In this document: positions 26,814 through 34,615 of the stretch, one piece after another | Layout: each line of letters starts with the position of its first letter | Position numbering within the stretch: position 1 is the stretch's first letter | Notes under the pieces: generated by a model | The model's database searches: none | Seen by the model: the letters and a program-made list of their open reading frames with translations, nothing else | Told to the model about the DNA's origin: nothing | Assembly (NCBI GenBank): GCA_017541365.1 | Contig: JAFXZF010000050.1 | Span: forward strand, 19,872-83,871 | Source: Prevotella sp. | GTDB lineage: Bacteria > Bacteroidota > Bacteroidia > Bacteroidales > Bacteroidaceae | Direction: 5' to 3' | DNA: 64,000 nt | Position numbers and translations under genes: made by a program

Positions 26814-27851
26814 ATGAGTAAATTGATAAAACCAGTAGATTATAAGGCTGTCCTTGATCTGAGACAGACGGAACGAGGCATAAAGCAGATAAAAGACTTC
26901 TTTCAGCAAAACCTCGCCACGGAGCTCCGTCTGCGCAGAGTCACCGCACCGCTCTTTGTGTTGAAGGGTCTCGGCATCAACGATGACCTCAATGGTGTGG
27001 AGAGGGCTGTCACATTCCCCATCAAGGACCTCGGCGACCGTGAGGCGGAGGTGGTTCACTCGCTGGCTAAGTGGAAGCGACTCACCCTGGCAGAGTATGG
27101 AATAGAGCCAGGATACGGCATATATACTGACATGAACGCTATACGTGCCGATGAGGAGCTCGACAACCTTCACTCACTGTATGTAGATCAGTGGGACTGG
27201 GAGGCTGTGATGACAAAGGAACAGCGCAACATAGACTTCCTTAAGACGGTGGTACGACGCATATATTCCGCCATACTGCGTACAGAGTTTCTTACCTGCG
27301 AGACATATCCTCAGCTGAAGCCTTTCCTGCCACAGGAGATACACTTCGTGCACTCTGAGGAACTGATAAAGATGTACCCCGACCTTACGCCAAAAGAGCG
27401 TGAGGATGCTATATGCCAGAAGTATGGCGCTGTGTTCGTGATGGGTATCGGCGGCAAACTGTCAGATGGCAAGAAGCATGATGGCAGAGCACCAGACTAT
27501 GATGACTGGTCAACACCCAACTCTGATGGATACCTCGGACTCAATGGCGACATACTGATATGGTACCCTATACTGGGACACAGCGTGGAGCTCTCGTCAA
27601 TGGGCATACGTGTGGATAAGGAGGCACTGCTGCGCCAGCTCGCCCTGGAGGGTAAGGAGGAACGCAAGGAACTGTACTTCCACAAACGACTGCTGGAGGG
27701 TTCTCTGCCCCTGTCAATAGGCGGCGGCATAGGACAGTCACGCCTGTGCATGGTGCTGCTCCATAAGGCTCACGTGGGCGAGATACAAGCCTCAATATGG
27801 CCTGACGAACAGCGTAAGGAATGCAAAGAGGCAGGAATGAATCTTATCTAA
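26814..27851 (+). CDS. asnA: Aspartate-ammonia ligase
   Basis: 345 residues, close to the usual 330-345. It has the class II aminoacyl-tRNA-synthetase-like fold of AsnA: SLAKWKRLTLAEYGI (about residues 82-97), the segment GYGIYTDMNAIR, DQWDWE with its substrate-binding acidic residues, and the C-terminal GGGIGQSRLCMVLL (motif 3-like). Family knowledge: it makes asparagine from aspartate, ammonia and ATP in the cytosol. It has its own promoter, and the stop at 27849-27851 is directly followed by an eight-unit heptamer array. Confidence 0.95.
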   Translation: MSKLIKPVDYKAVLDLRQTERGIKQIKDFFQQNLATELRLRRVTAPLFVLKGLGINDDLNGVERAVTFPIKDLGDREAEVVHSLAKWKRLTLAEYGIEPGYGIYTDMNAIRADEELDNLHSLYVDQWDWEAVMTKEQRNIDFLKTVVRRIYSAILRTEFLTCETYPQLKPFLPQEIHFVHSEELIKMYPDLTPKEREDAICQKYGAVFVMGIGGKLSDGKKHDGRAPDYDDWSTPNSDGYLGLNGDILIWYPILGHSVELSSMGIRVDKEALLRQLALEGKEERKELYFHKRLLEGSLPLSIGGGIGQSRLCMVLLHKAHVGEIQASIWPDEQRKECKEAGMNLI

Positions 27852-27907
27852 TTGATAATTGACAATTGACAATTGATAATTAACAGTTTGTAATTGATAT
27901 TTGTTAA
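27852..27907. repeat. Eight TTGATAA/TTGACAA-type heptamers after asnA
   Basis: TTGATAA, TTGACAA, TTGACAA, TTGATAA, TTAACAG, TTTGTAA, TTGATAT, TTGTTAA: 56 bases in unbroken 7-bp phase starting at the first base after the asnA stop. Confidence 0.85.
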
Positions 27908-27928
27908 AAAAACTCAAAGTTTGGCAAA

Positions 27929-27963
27929 GAACTGCGAACTGTGAACTGTGAATTGTGAATTAT
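27929..27963. repeat. Five GAACTGT-type heptamers upstream of rpmE2
   Basis: GAACTGC, GAACTGT, GAACTGT, GAATTGT, GAATTAT in 7-bp phase; the array ends 4 bases before the rpmE2 -7 box. Confidence 0.85.
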
Positions 27964-27967
27964 TTAG

Positions 27968-27975
27968 TACCTTTG
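27968..27975 (+). promoter_or_regulatory. -7 box of rpmE2
   Basis: TACCTTTG at 27968-27975. The -33 region is occupied by the GAACTGT heptamer array, and no good TTG is at the normal distance. Confidence 0.55.
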
Positions 27976-28038
27976 CAGTCCGAAATGTAAAATTATTAAC
28001 GGTATGCCTATTTGCGGCGTACATAAAACGAAAGTAAA

Positions 28039-28290
28039 ATGAAAAAAGATCTTCATCCAGAGAACTATCGTCCTGTAGTATTCAGAGATATGTCAAACGG
28101 CGATATGTTCCTTACAAAATCTACATGCAAGACAACAGAGACTGTTGAATTTGAGGGTGCTGAGTACCCAGTTGTAAAGATAGAAATATCTTCTACTTCT
28201 CACCCATTCTACACAGGTAAGTCTAAACTCGTTGACACAGCAGGTCGCGTAGATCGCTTCCAGCAGCGTTACGGTAACATTAAGAAATAA
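28039..28290 (+). CDS. rpmE2: 50S ribosomal protein L31, type B
   Basis: 83 residues. The start [19 protein letters not shown] and the middle [12 protein letters not shown] are typical of type B L31; the zinc-binding CxxC pairs of type A are absent (only one Cys, residue 30). Family knowledge: zinc-independent L31 paralogue on the large ribosomal subunit. It is a single-gene unit, with a -7 box 71 bp upstream and a terminator 25 bp downstream. Confidence 0.95.
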   Translation: MKKDLHPENYRPVVFRDMSNGDMFLTKSTCKTTETVEFEGAEYPVVKIEISSTSHPFYTGKSKLVDTAGRVDRFQQRYGNIKK

Positions 28291-28314
28291 TCCATTGGTG
28301 GATTAGAAGAATAT

Positions 28315-28358
28315 AACGTTGAACAGTGTGACAATGCTCATACCGTTCAGCGTTTTTT
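28315..28358 (+). terminator. Terminator of rpmE2
   Basis: AACGTTGAAC (28315-28324) pairs with GTTCAGCGTT (28345-28354) with one G-T pair, followed by T residues. Confidence 0.75.
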
Positions 28359-28397
28359 CAATTTTTGATGTATTCAAAATAACAAAATATTTTTCTT

Positions 28398-29780
28398 ATG
28401 ACAAAGGTTATAAAACTGCGTCGTGGTCTTGACATCAAACTGACTGGTGTGGCTAAGAAAGAGAAGATAGCCATGCAGTCTGCCAATGTCTATGCCTTGC
28501 AGCCTGACGATTTTGAGGGTGTGAAGCCCAAAGTCGTGGTTAAGGAAGGTGACAAGGTGAAGGCTGGCGATGCGCTGTTTGTTAACAAGGCTTACCCCGA
28601 GGTGAGGTTTGCGAGTCCCGTCAGCGGTACTGTGAAACTCATTGAGCGCGGTGAGCGCCGTAAGGTGCTCAGCGTACAGGTGGAGGCTGATGCCAAGCAG
28701 GAATATGTTGACTTCGGAAAGAAGAGTGTAAGCAAACTCTCAGGCGATGAGGTAAAGCAGTCTCTGCTCGTGGCAGGTCTGTTTGGCTATATCAACCAGT
28801 TGCCTTACGCCATATCAACCAACCCTGAGACATCGCCAAAAGCAATTTTCGTATCAGCTTTGAGAGATATGCCGCTTGCCGGCGATTTTGAGTTTGAGGT
28901 GCAGGGACAGGAGGAAGACTTCAAGACTGGCCTTGAGGCACTGAGCAAGATTGCCAAGGTTTATGTGGGAGTAGGAAAAGACTCAGCCATCCCTTCGCTC
29001 TGTCAGAGCGAAGGAAAGATTGGGGCTGTAGTCTTCTCTGGCAAGTGCCCTGCAGGCAATGTTGGTGTGCAGGTAAACCATATCGACCCAGTAAACAAGG
29101 GCGAGGTGGTTTGGACTGTTGACCCAACGGCTGTGCTCTTCTTTGGTCGTCTCTTCAACACTGGTAAGGTAAACCTCACTCGTACCCTCGCTCTTGCAGG
29201 TTCTGAGGTGAAGAATCCTTGCTATTTCGACGCGTTGGTAGGTGCGCAGGTTAACCTTAACGATAACGTTAACCATAACGGGAACCTCCGTGTTATTGCA
29301 GGCAACCCTCTCACAGGCAAGCCATATCATTCAGTTCCCATCTCTGACAGAGAGGGGTTAGGTGGGAGTCTTGTTATCGGTGCCCACCAGTCTGAGATTA
29401 CCGTTATCCCTGAGGGTGACGATGCCGATGAGATATTGGGTTGGATAATGCCACGCTTCAAGCAGTTCTCTGTCAACCGCTCTTACTTCTCATGGCTCTT
29501 CCCCAAGAAGGACGGCTACACGCTCGATGCCCGCATCAAGGGTGGTGAGCGCCACATGATTATGAGTGGTGAGTATGACAAGGTACTGCCAATGGACATC
29601 TACGGCGAATACCTTATCAAGGCTATCATAGCGCAGGACATCGACAAGATGGAGGCTCTCGGCATCTACGAGGTTAGCCCTGAGGACTTTGCCCTGGCCG
29701 AGTTTGTTGACAGCTCGAAGCTGGAACTGCAGAAGATAGTTCGCGAAGGTCTCGACATGCTCCGCAAAGAAAACGAGTAA
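28398..29780 (+). CDS. nqrA: Na+-translocating NADH:quinone reductase subunit A
   Basis: 460 residues, about 10 longer than usual relatives. The N-terminal KLRRGLDIKLTG and the central PAGNVGVQVNHIDPV are NqrA hallmarks. Family knowledge: NqrA is the cytoplasmic, quinone-associated subunit of the sodium pump. Three repeat-like inserts are translated in frame: a 23-bp palindrome (28992-29014), six hexamers of the NNTAAC type (29250-29285, giving VNLNDNVNHNGN) and a palindrome with G-rich tail (29337-29370, giving PISDREGLGGS), the last in a loop where relatives are shorter. It is the first gene of nqrABCDEF. Confidence 0.93.
   Translation: MTKVIKLRRGLDIKLTGVAKKEKIAMQSANVYALQPDDFEGVKPKVVVKEGDKVKAGDALFVNKAYPEVRFASPVSGTVKLIERGERRKVLSVQVEADAKQEYVDFGKKSVSKLSGDEVKQSLLVAGLFGYINQLPYAISTNPETSPKAIFVSALRDMPLAGDFEFEVQGQEEDFKTGLEALSKIAKVYVGVGKDSAIPSLCQSEGKIGAVVFSGKCPAGNVGVQVNHIDPVNKGEVVWTVDPTAVLFFGRLFNTGKVNLTRTLALAGSEVKNPCYFDALVGAQVNLNDNVNHNGNLRVIAGNPLTGKPYHSVPISDREGLGGSLVIGAHQSEITVIPEGDDADEILGWIMPRFKQFSVNRSYFSWLFPKKDGYTLDARIKGGERHMIMSGEYDKVLPMDIYGEYLIKAIIAQDIDKMEALGIYEVSPEDFALAEFVDSSKLELQKIVREGLDMLRKENE
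28992..29014 (+). repeat. 23-bp palindrome inside nqrA
   Basis: CCTTCGCTCTG-T-CAGAGCGAAGG, 11-bp perfect arms, followed by a G-rich stretch (ATTGGGG). Translated in frame as PSLCQSEGK. Confidence 0.7.
29250..29285 (+). repeat. Six hexamers inside nqrA
   Basis: GTTAAC, CTTAAC, GATAAC, GTTAAC, CATAAC, GGGAAC in 6-bp phase. The same words fill the murF 5' spacer, the gldN signal-peptide region and the proB upstream region. Confidence 0.75.
29337..29370 (+). repeat. Palindrome plus G-rich tail inside nqrA
   Basis: TCTCTG-A-CAGAGA (29341-29353) followed by GGGGTTAGGTGGGAGTC. Translated in frame in a loop that is shorter in relatives. Confidence 0.65.
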
Positions 29781-29793
29781 ATAATTAAAAGGG

Positions 29794-29864
29794 TTTTCGT
29801 AGCAACGCAGTTGCGTTTCGTAGGCCACAAGGCCGTTTCGTAGCCGAAGGCGTTTCGTACGAAG
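29794..29864 (+). repeat. Mini-hairpin array (site 1) between nqrA and nqrB
   Basis: Linkers TTTTCGTAG, CGTTTCGTAG, CGTTTCGTAG and CGTTTCGTA separate three different small inverted repeats: GCAACgcaGTTGC, GGCCacaaGGCC and GCCgaaGGC. It fills most of the 93-bp gap inside the nqr operon. Confidence 0.85.
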
Positions 29865-29873
29865 TTTACAATT

Positions 29874-31028
29874 ATGAGTTTAAGAAAATATATAGACAAG
29901 ATCAAGCCTCAGTTTGAGCCAGGCGGAAAGTTCTCTGCATTCCAGAGTGTCTTCGATGGCTTCGAGACTTTTCTTTACGTTCCTAACACCACGTCAAAGT
30001 CTGGTGTAAGCATCCATGATGCCATCGATTCCAAGCGTATCATGAGTATGGTGGTCATAGCCCTCATCCCTGCATTGCTCTTCGGCATGTATAATGTGGG
30101 CTATCAGAACTACCTCGCTGCAGGCACCCTCGCAACAACTCCTTGCTGGGAGGTGTTCCTCTATGGCTGTCTGCTGGTGTTGCCTAAGATTATCGTTAGT
30201 TACATCGTTGGTCTGGGCATAGAGTTTGCCTGGGCACAGTGGAAGCACGAAGAGATACAGGAGGGCTACCTCGTCAGTGGTATCATCATCCCTATGATAC
30301 TGCCTGTAGGCTGTCCCCTCTGGGTGCTGGTGCTCGCCGTAGCCTTTGCCGTCATCTTCGGCAAGGAGATATTCGGTGGCACGGGCATGAACATCTTCAA
30401 TGTGGCACTCCTCGCGCGTGCGTTCCTTTTCTTCTCTTATCCTACCGTGATGAGTGGCGACACCGTGTGGGTAGCAACAGAGAGTTTCCTCGGACTGGGC
30501 AACGACCTGCCTGATGCCTTCACCTGTGCTACACCTCTCGGTCAGATGGCACAAGGCGCTGCACCCTCTGCCAGCGTCATCGACAGCATCATCGGTCTGA
30601 TACCAGGCTCTATCGGTGAGACAAGCGTCATTGCCATCGCCCTTGGTGCAGCATTGCTGCTCTTTACCGGCATCGCTTCATGGAAAATTATGCTCAGCAT
30701 ATTCCTCAGTGGTGGTGCTATGGCATACCTGTTCCAGTCATTGGGCATGACACCCGTTGAGTGGTATGAGCACCTCGTCATCGGCGGCTTCTGCTTTGGT
30801 GCCGTCTTCATGGCTACCGACCCTGTCACCTCGGCACGCACTGAGACAGGCAAGTGGATCTATGGCATCATCATCGGTGCCCTTGCCATGATCATCCGTG
30901 TCATGAACCCAGGCTTCCCAGAGGGCATGATGCTCGCCATCCTCTTTGGCAACATGATGGCACCAACCATCGACTACTTCGTAGTGCAGAGCAACATTAA
31001 CAAACGAATAAGGAGGGCACAGGCATGA
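29874..31028 (+). CDS. nqrB: Na+-translocating NADH:quinone reductase subunit B
   Basis: 384 residues with about ten hydrophobic helices. Landmark blocks: FSAFQSVFDGFETFLY near the N terminus, GTGMNIFNVALLARAFLFFSYP, and CATPLGQMA (about residue 220), which carries the Thr that binds FMN covalently. GAVFMATDPVTSARTETGKWIYG is also typical. Family knowledge: membrane subunit that holds FMN and riboflavin and forms part of the sodium path. It overlaps nqrC by 4 bases (ATGA). A hairpin array lies just upstream. Confidence 0.96.
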   Translation: MSLRKYIDKIKPQFEPGGKFSAFQSVFDGFETFLYVPNTTSKSGVSIHDAIDSKRIMSMVVIALIPALLFGMYNVGYQNYLAAGTLATTPCWEVFLYGCLLVLPKIIVSYIVGLGIEFAWAQWKHEEIQEGYLVSGIIIPMILPVGCPLWVLVLAVAFAVIFGKEIFGGTGMNIFNVALLARAFLFFSYPTVMSGDTVWVATESFLGLGNDLPDAFTCATPLGQMAQGAAPSASVIDSIIGLIPGSIGETSVIAIALGAALLLFTGIASWKIMLSIFLSGGAMAYLFQSLGMTPVEWYEHLVIGGFCFGAVFMATDPVTSARTETGKWIYGIIIGALAMIIRVMNPGFPEGMMLAILFGNMMAPTIDYFVVQSNINKRIRRAQA

Positions 31029-31699
31029 AACTGAATACTAATAACAACGCATATATCATTGCCTACAGTTGCGCAATGGTTGTCATCGTAGCCTTCCTGC
31101 TCGCCTTTGTGAGCAGCACGCTCAAGGCACGTCAGGATGTCAATGTGGCGCTCGACAAGAAGAAGCAGATACTCGCTGCCCTCAACATCCGCAATCTCAG
31201 CGACAGCGAGAGTGAGGCAAAGTATAATGAGGTGGTGCTCAGCGATGAGGCTACCAAGGCAAACAATGAGGCAGCCTTCAAGCTCAACAGCGGCGACTAT
31301 AAGGCAGGCAACTATAAGGTCTATGAGTGCCAGGTCGGTGGCGAGAAGAAGTACGTCGTTCCCGTCTATGGCATGGGCTTGTGGGGTGCCATCTGGGGCT
31401 ATGTGGCAGTCAATGCCGATGGCAACACCGTCTATGGTGCCTACTTCAACCACGACTCCGAGACAGCAGGTCTTGGTGCCGAGATAAAAGACTCCAAGGC
31501 TTGGCAGGATAAGTTTGCCGGCAAGAAGATCTATGGTGCCGACGGCAGTGCCGCCTTGAAGGTAGTAAAGTCCAGCGAACTGAAGAACCCCGCGAGCGAG
31601 GTCGATGGCATCACAGGTGCCACCCTCACCTCCAATGGTGTATCAGACATGCTGCAGGACGGATTCAAGAAATATAAAACCCTTTTGAGCCATGAGTAA
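31025..31699 (+). CDS. nqrC: Na+-translocating NADH:quinone reductase subunit C
   Basis: 224 residues with one N-terminal membrane helix (about 12-32) and a periplasmic FMN-binding domain. The FMN-attachment motif is DGITGATLTSNGV (about residue 200), where the second Thr bonds FMN by a phosphoester. Family knowledge: electron carrier between NqrB and NqrF. Start overlaps the nqrB stop, and its end overlaps nqrD by 8 bases. Confidence 0.95.
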   Translation: MKLNTNNNAYIIAYSCAMVVIVAFLLAFVSSTLKARQDVNVALDKKKQILAALNIRNLSDSESEAKYNEVVLSDEATKANNEAAFKLNSGDYKAGNYKVYECQVGGEKKYVVPVYGMGLWGAIWGYVAVNADGNTVYGAYFNHDSETAGLGAEIKDSKAWQDKFAGKKIYGADGSAALKVVKSSELKNPASEVDGITGATLTSNGVSDMLQDGFKKYKTLLSHE

Positions 31700-32306
31700 G
31701 ATAAAAGACGTCTTTATGGCACCGTTGAACATTCTCAATCCGGTGCTGGTGCAGGTACTCGGTATCTGTAGTGCATTGGCTGTCACGTCACAGCTCAAGC
31801 CAGCCCTCGTCATGGGCGTAGCTGTTACCATCATCACAGCATTCAGCAATCTTATTATCTCCCTGCTGCGCAATACCATCCCTAACCGCATACGTATTGT
31901 GGTGCAGTTGGTGGTTGTTGCCGCCCTCGTCACCATCGTCTCTCAGGTGCTCAAGGCTTTCGTCTATGACGTCAGCGTGCAGCTCTCCGTCTATGTCGGA
32001 CTCATCATCACCAACTGCATCCTCATGGGACGTCTCGAGGCTTTCGCCATGCAGCAGAAGCCCTGGCCTTCCTTCGTCGATGGCTTTGCCAACGGTCTTG
32101 GCTATGGCATGATACTCGTCATCGTGGGTGCCGTTCGTGAGCTCTTCGGCAGAGGCTCACTCCTGGGCTATCAGATAATCCCCGACGGAGCATACGACTT
32201 TGGATATATCAATAACGGTATGATGACCATGCCAGCCATGGCGCTCATCATCATCGGATGTGTAATATGGGTGCATCGCGCATTCTTTTATAAGGAGGAG
32301 CAGTAA
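31692..32306 (+). CDS. nqrD: Na+-translocating NADH:quinone reductase subunit D
   Basis: 204 residues, six hydrophobic helices, with the conserved NCILMGRLEAFAM (contains the Cys shared with NqrE/RnfA families) and GLGYGMILVIVGAVRELFG. Family knowledge: integral membrane subunit that with NqrE coordinates an Fe-S centre. Overlaps nqrC; nqrE begins on the next base after its stop. Confidence 0.95.
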   Translation: MSKIKDVFMAPLNILNPVLVQVLGICSALAVTSQLKPALVMGVAVTIITAFSNLIISLLRNTIPNRIRIVVQLVVVAALVTIVSQVLKAFVYDVSVQLSVYVGLIITNCILMGRLEAFAMQQKPWPSFVDGFANGLGYGMILVIVGAVRELFGRGSLLGYQIIPDGAYDFGYINNGMMTMPAMALIIIGCVIWVHRAFFYKEEQ

Positions 32307-32933
32307 ATGGAACAGTTGATAAATCTTTTCTTCAGGTCAATATTCGTTGACAACATGATATTTGCATTCTTCCTCGGCATGTGTTCGTTCCTTGCCGTAA
32401 GTAAGAATGTCAAGACATCCCTCGGACTCGGCATCGCCGTCACCTTCGTGCTCTTCATCACCGTGCCTGTCAACTATCTGTTGCAGACAGAGGTGCTCGG
32501 TCCCGACTGTCTCCTTGAGGGTGTTGACCTCTCCTATCTCGCCTTCATCCTCTTCATCGCCGTCATTGCCGGCATTGTGCAGTTGGTTGAGATGATAGTA
32601 GAGCGTTTCTCACCAGCCCTCTACGGCGCACTCGGCATCTTCCTGCCCCTCATAGCAGTAAACTGTGCCATCATGGGTGCATCGCTCTTCATGCAGCAGC
32701 GCATCAATCTCGACCCCTCCAACACACAGTATCTGGGCTCCGTGCTCGATGCCATGATCTATGCCCTCGGCTCAGGATTCGGTTGGACGCTCGCCATCGT
32801 CGCCATGGGTGCCATCCGTGAGAAGATGCAGTATTCCGATGTGCCCAAGCCCCTGCAGGGACTCGGCATCTCCTTCATCGTCGTAGGTCTCATGGCAATG
32901 GCTATGATGTGTTTCTCAGGGCTGAAGCTCTAA
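32307..32933 (+). CDS. nqrE: Na+-translocating NADH:quinone reductase subunit E
   Basis: 208 residues, six hydrophobic helices; [39 protein letters not shown] and [18 protein letters not shown] are NqrE blocks. Family knowledge: pairs with NqrD in the membrane. Directly abuts nqrD, so translation is probably coupled. The spacer to nqrF is an octamer array. Confidence 0.95.
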   Translation: MEQLINLFFRSIFVDNMIFAFFLGMCSFLAVSKNVKTSLGLGIAVTFVLFITVPVNYLLQTEVLGPDCLLEGVDLSYLAFILFIAVIAGIVQLVEMIVERFSPALYGALGIFLPLIAVNCAIMGASLFMQQRINLDPSNTQYLGSVLDAMIYALGSGFGWTLAIVAMGAIREKMQYSDVPKPLQGLGISFIVVGLMAMAMMCFSGLKL

Positions 32934-32934
32934 G

Positions 32935-32966
32935 AGTTCAAAAGTTCAAGAGTTCAAGAGTTCAAA
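32935..32966. repeat. Four AGTTCAAR octamers between nqrE and nqrF
   Basis: AGTTCAAA, AGTTCAAG, AGTTCAAG, AGTTCAAA in 8-bp phase, beginning 2 bases after the nqrE stop. Confidence 0.85.
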
Positions 32967-32982
32967 AGTATAAAGAATAAGA

Positions 32983-34269
32983 ATGAACATAAACTTTATC
33001 ATACTAAGCATAGCAGTATTCCTCATCGTAATACTCGTACTCGTGGTAGTACTGCTCGTAGCAAAGAAATACCTGTCACCCAGCGGACAGGTCACCCTCA
33101 CCGTCAATGGCGATACCAAGCTCACCGTTGACCAGGGCAACAGTGTCATGGCTACCCTCAATGAGAATGGCATCTTCCTGCCATCAGCATGTGGTGGTAA
33201 GGCAAGTTGCGGACAGTGTAAGCTGCAGATTCTCTCAGGTGGCGGTGAGATACTCGACTCCGAGCGTCCACACTTCTCACGCAAGGAGATAAAAGACCAC
33301 TGGCGTCTCGGCTGTCAGGCAAAAGTCAAGGGCGATATGGAGGTCAAAGTGCCTGAGAGCGTACTTGGCGTCAAGGAGTGGGAGTGCACCGTCATCGGCA
33401 ACCGCAACGTGGCAACCTTCATCAAGGAGTACAAGGTGCAGCTGCCTCCAGGCGAGCACATGAACTTCGAACCAGGCTCCTACGCACAGATTGTCATCCC
33501 TGAGTACGACATCGACTACGACCGCGACTTCGACAAGTCACTCATCGGCGATACCTACCTGCCAGCATGGGAGAAGTTCGGACTCTTCTCCCTCAAGCAG
33601 AAGAACGACGTGCCCACCATCCGTGCCTACTCTATGGCTAACTACCCTGACGAGGGCGACATCATCACCCTCAACGTGCGTATCGCCACACCGCCGTTCA
33701 AACCCAAAGACCAGGGCACAGGCTTCATGGATGTACCATGCGGCATAGCCTCCACATACATCTTCTCACTCAAGCCAGGCGACAAGGTTCGCATGTCAGG
33801 CCCTTACGGAGAGTTCCGTCCGCAGTACGGCACAGGTCGTGAGATGATATGGGTAGGCGGTGGAGCAGGTATGGCACCCCTCCGTGCACAGATTATGCAC
33901 ATGCTCAAGGGTCATGGCATCGCTGACGAGGACCGCAAGCGTGAGATGCACTATTTCTACGGTGCCCGCGCCTTGGAAGAAGTACCGTTCCTCGACGACT
34001 TCCTCGCCTTGGACAAGGAGTTTGACAACTTCCACTTCCACCTCGCCCTCGACCGTCCCGACCCTAAGGCTGACGAGGCAGGCATCAAGTACACCCCAGG
34101 CTTCGTAGCACCCGTTATGGGCGATACATATCTCAAGCAGCACGAGGCACCCGAAGACTGCGAGTACTACCTCTGCGGACCTCCAATGATGGCGAAGACC
34201 GTCCTCGACCTTCTCCACTCACTCGGCGTAGAGGACGACATGATACGCTTCGACAACTTCGGAGGGTAA
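32983..34269 (+). CDS. nqrF: Na+-translocating NADH:quinone reductase subunit F
   Basis: 428 residues. One N-terminal helix (about 5-27), then a ferredoxin-like 2Fe-2S domain with Cys70, Cys76, Cys79 and Cys111 (SACGGKASCGQC and RLGCQA), then FAD (RAYSMANYP) and NADH domains (GGGAGMAPLRAQI and YLCGPPMMAKTV). Family knowledge: it oxidises NADH and feeds electrons into the pump. Last gene of the operon; a terminator follows at 34312-34350. Confidence 0.96.
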   Translation: MNINFIILSIAVFLIVILVLVVVLLVAKKYLSPSGQVTLTVNGDTKLTVDQGNSVMATLNENGIFLPSACGGKASCGQCKLQILSGGGEILDSERPHFSRKEIKDHWRLGCQAKVKGDMEVKVPESVLGVKEWECTVIGNRNVATFIKEYKVQLPPGEHMNFEPGSYAQIVIPEYDIDYDRDFDKSLIGDTYLPAWEKFGLFSLKQKNDVPTIRAYSMANYPDEGDIITLNVRIATPPFKPKDQGTGFMDVPCGIASTYIFSLKPGDKVRMSGPYGEFRPQYGTGREMIWVGGGAGMAPLRAQIMHMLKGHGIADEDRKREMHYFYGARALEEVPFLDDFLALDKEFDNFHFHLALDRPDPKADEAGIKYTPGFVAPVMGDTYLKQHEAPEDCEYYLCGPPMMAKTVLDLLHSLGVEDDMIRFDNFGG

Positions 34270-34311
34270 ATTCAAGCAAACAACATTTACAACCTAACCT
34301 ATACAATAATC

Positions 34312-34350
34312 GCCACGTGCGGGGGTGTCCCCTTCACGTGGCTTTTGTTT
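34312..34350 (+). terminator. Terminator of the nqr operon
   Basis: GCCACGTG (34312-34319) pairs with CACGTGGC (34335-34342), with an inner GGGG/CCCC pairing, followed by TTTTGTTT. Confidence 0.85.
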
Positions 34351-34452
34351 ACTTTGTTCAATGCTAAGCGCAATTTTTTGTGAACTTTGTGAACAATAAT
34401 GATGGAGGGGATTACTTCATAGGTCCAAAGAAAAAAATAAATGCGAATTTAT

Positions 34453-34483
34453 TTTGTGCTTTGCTCTCGTTTTATTAACTTTA
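34453..34483 (+). promoter_or_regulatory. Promoter cassette, upstream copy (degenerate)
   Basis: TTTG (34453-34456), 19 bp, TAACTTTA (34476-34483). It shares the string CTCTCGTTTTATTAACTTT with the downstream copy; the last base of the -7 box is A and not G, so it is probably weaker. Confidence 0.5.
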
Positions 34484-34528
34484 GATAAGGTCTTATGCAC
34501 TCGGCAAAGAAAAATAAACAAGATTTAT

Positions 34529-34559
34529 TTTGTCATTTGCTCTCGTTTTATTAACTTTG
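34529..34559 (+). promoter_or_regulatory. Promoter of pgi (cassette copy 2)
   Basis: TTTG (34529-34532), 19 bp, TAACTTTG (34552-34559). The spacer TCATTTGCTCTCGTTTTAT is nearly identical to that of the lipoprotein promoter at 43.9 kb, far more than the consensus requires. Confidence 0.75.
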
Positions 34560-34615
34560 CAAGCAGAAAGAGAAAAAAACAACGAGTAATATTACTAATA
34601 AATAAAAACTTAAGT

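Larger units (their letters stand above)
34270..34615. other. 346-bp intergenic region nqrF / pgi
   Basis: Holds the nqr terminator (34312-34350) and two tandem copies of a promoter cassette (34453-34483 and 34529-34559). No gene is supported. Confidence 0.75.

Noticed and set aside
25872..27173. A 433-residue minus-strand open frame across aroB and asnA
   Set aside because: It runs antisense through two clear enzymes and their promoter, has no recognisable motif and is explained by codon bias of the opposite strand.
27852..27963. Heptamer arrays as a CRISPR-like array
   Set aside because: Units are 7 bp, degenerate and contiguous with no spacers; no cas gene is present.
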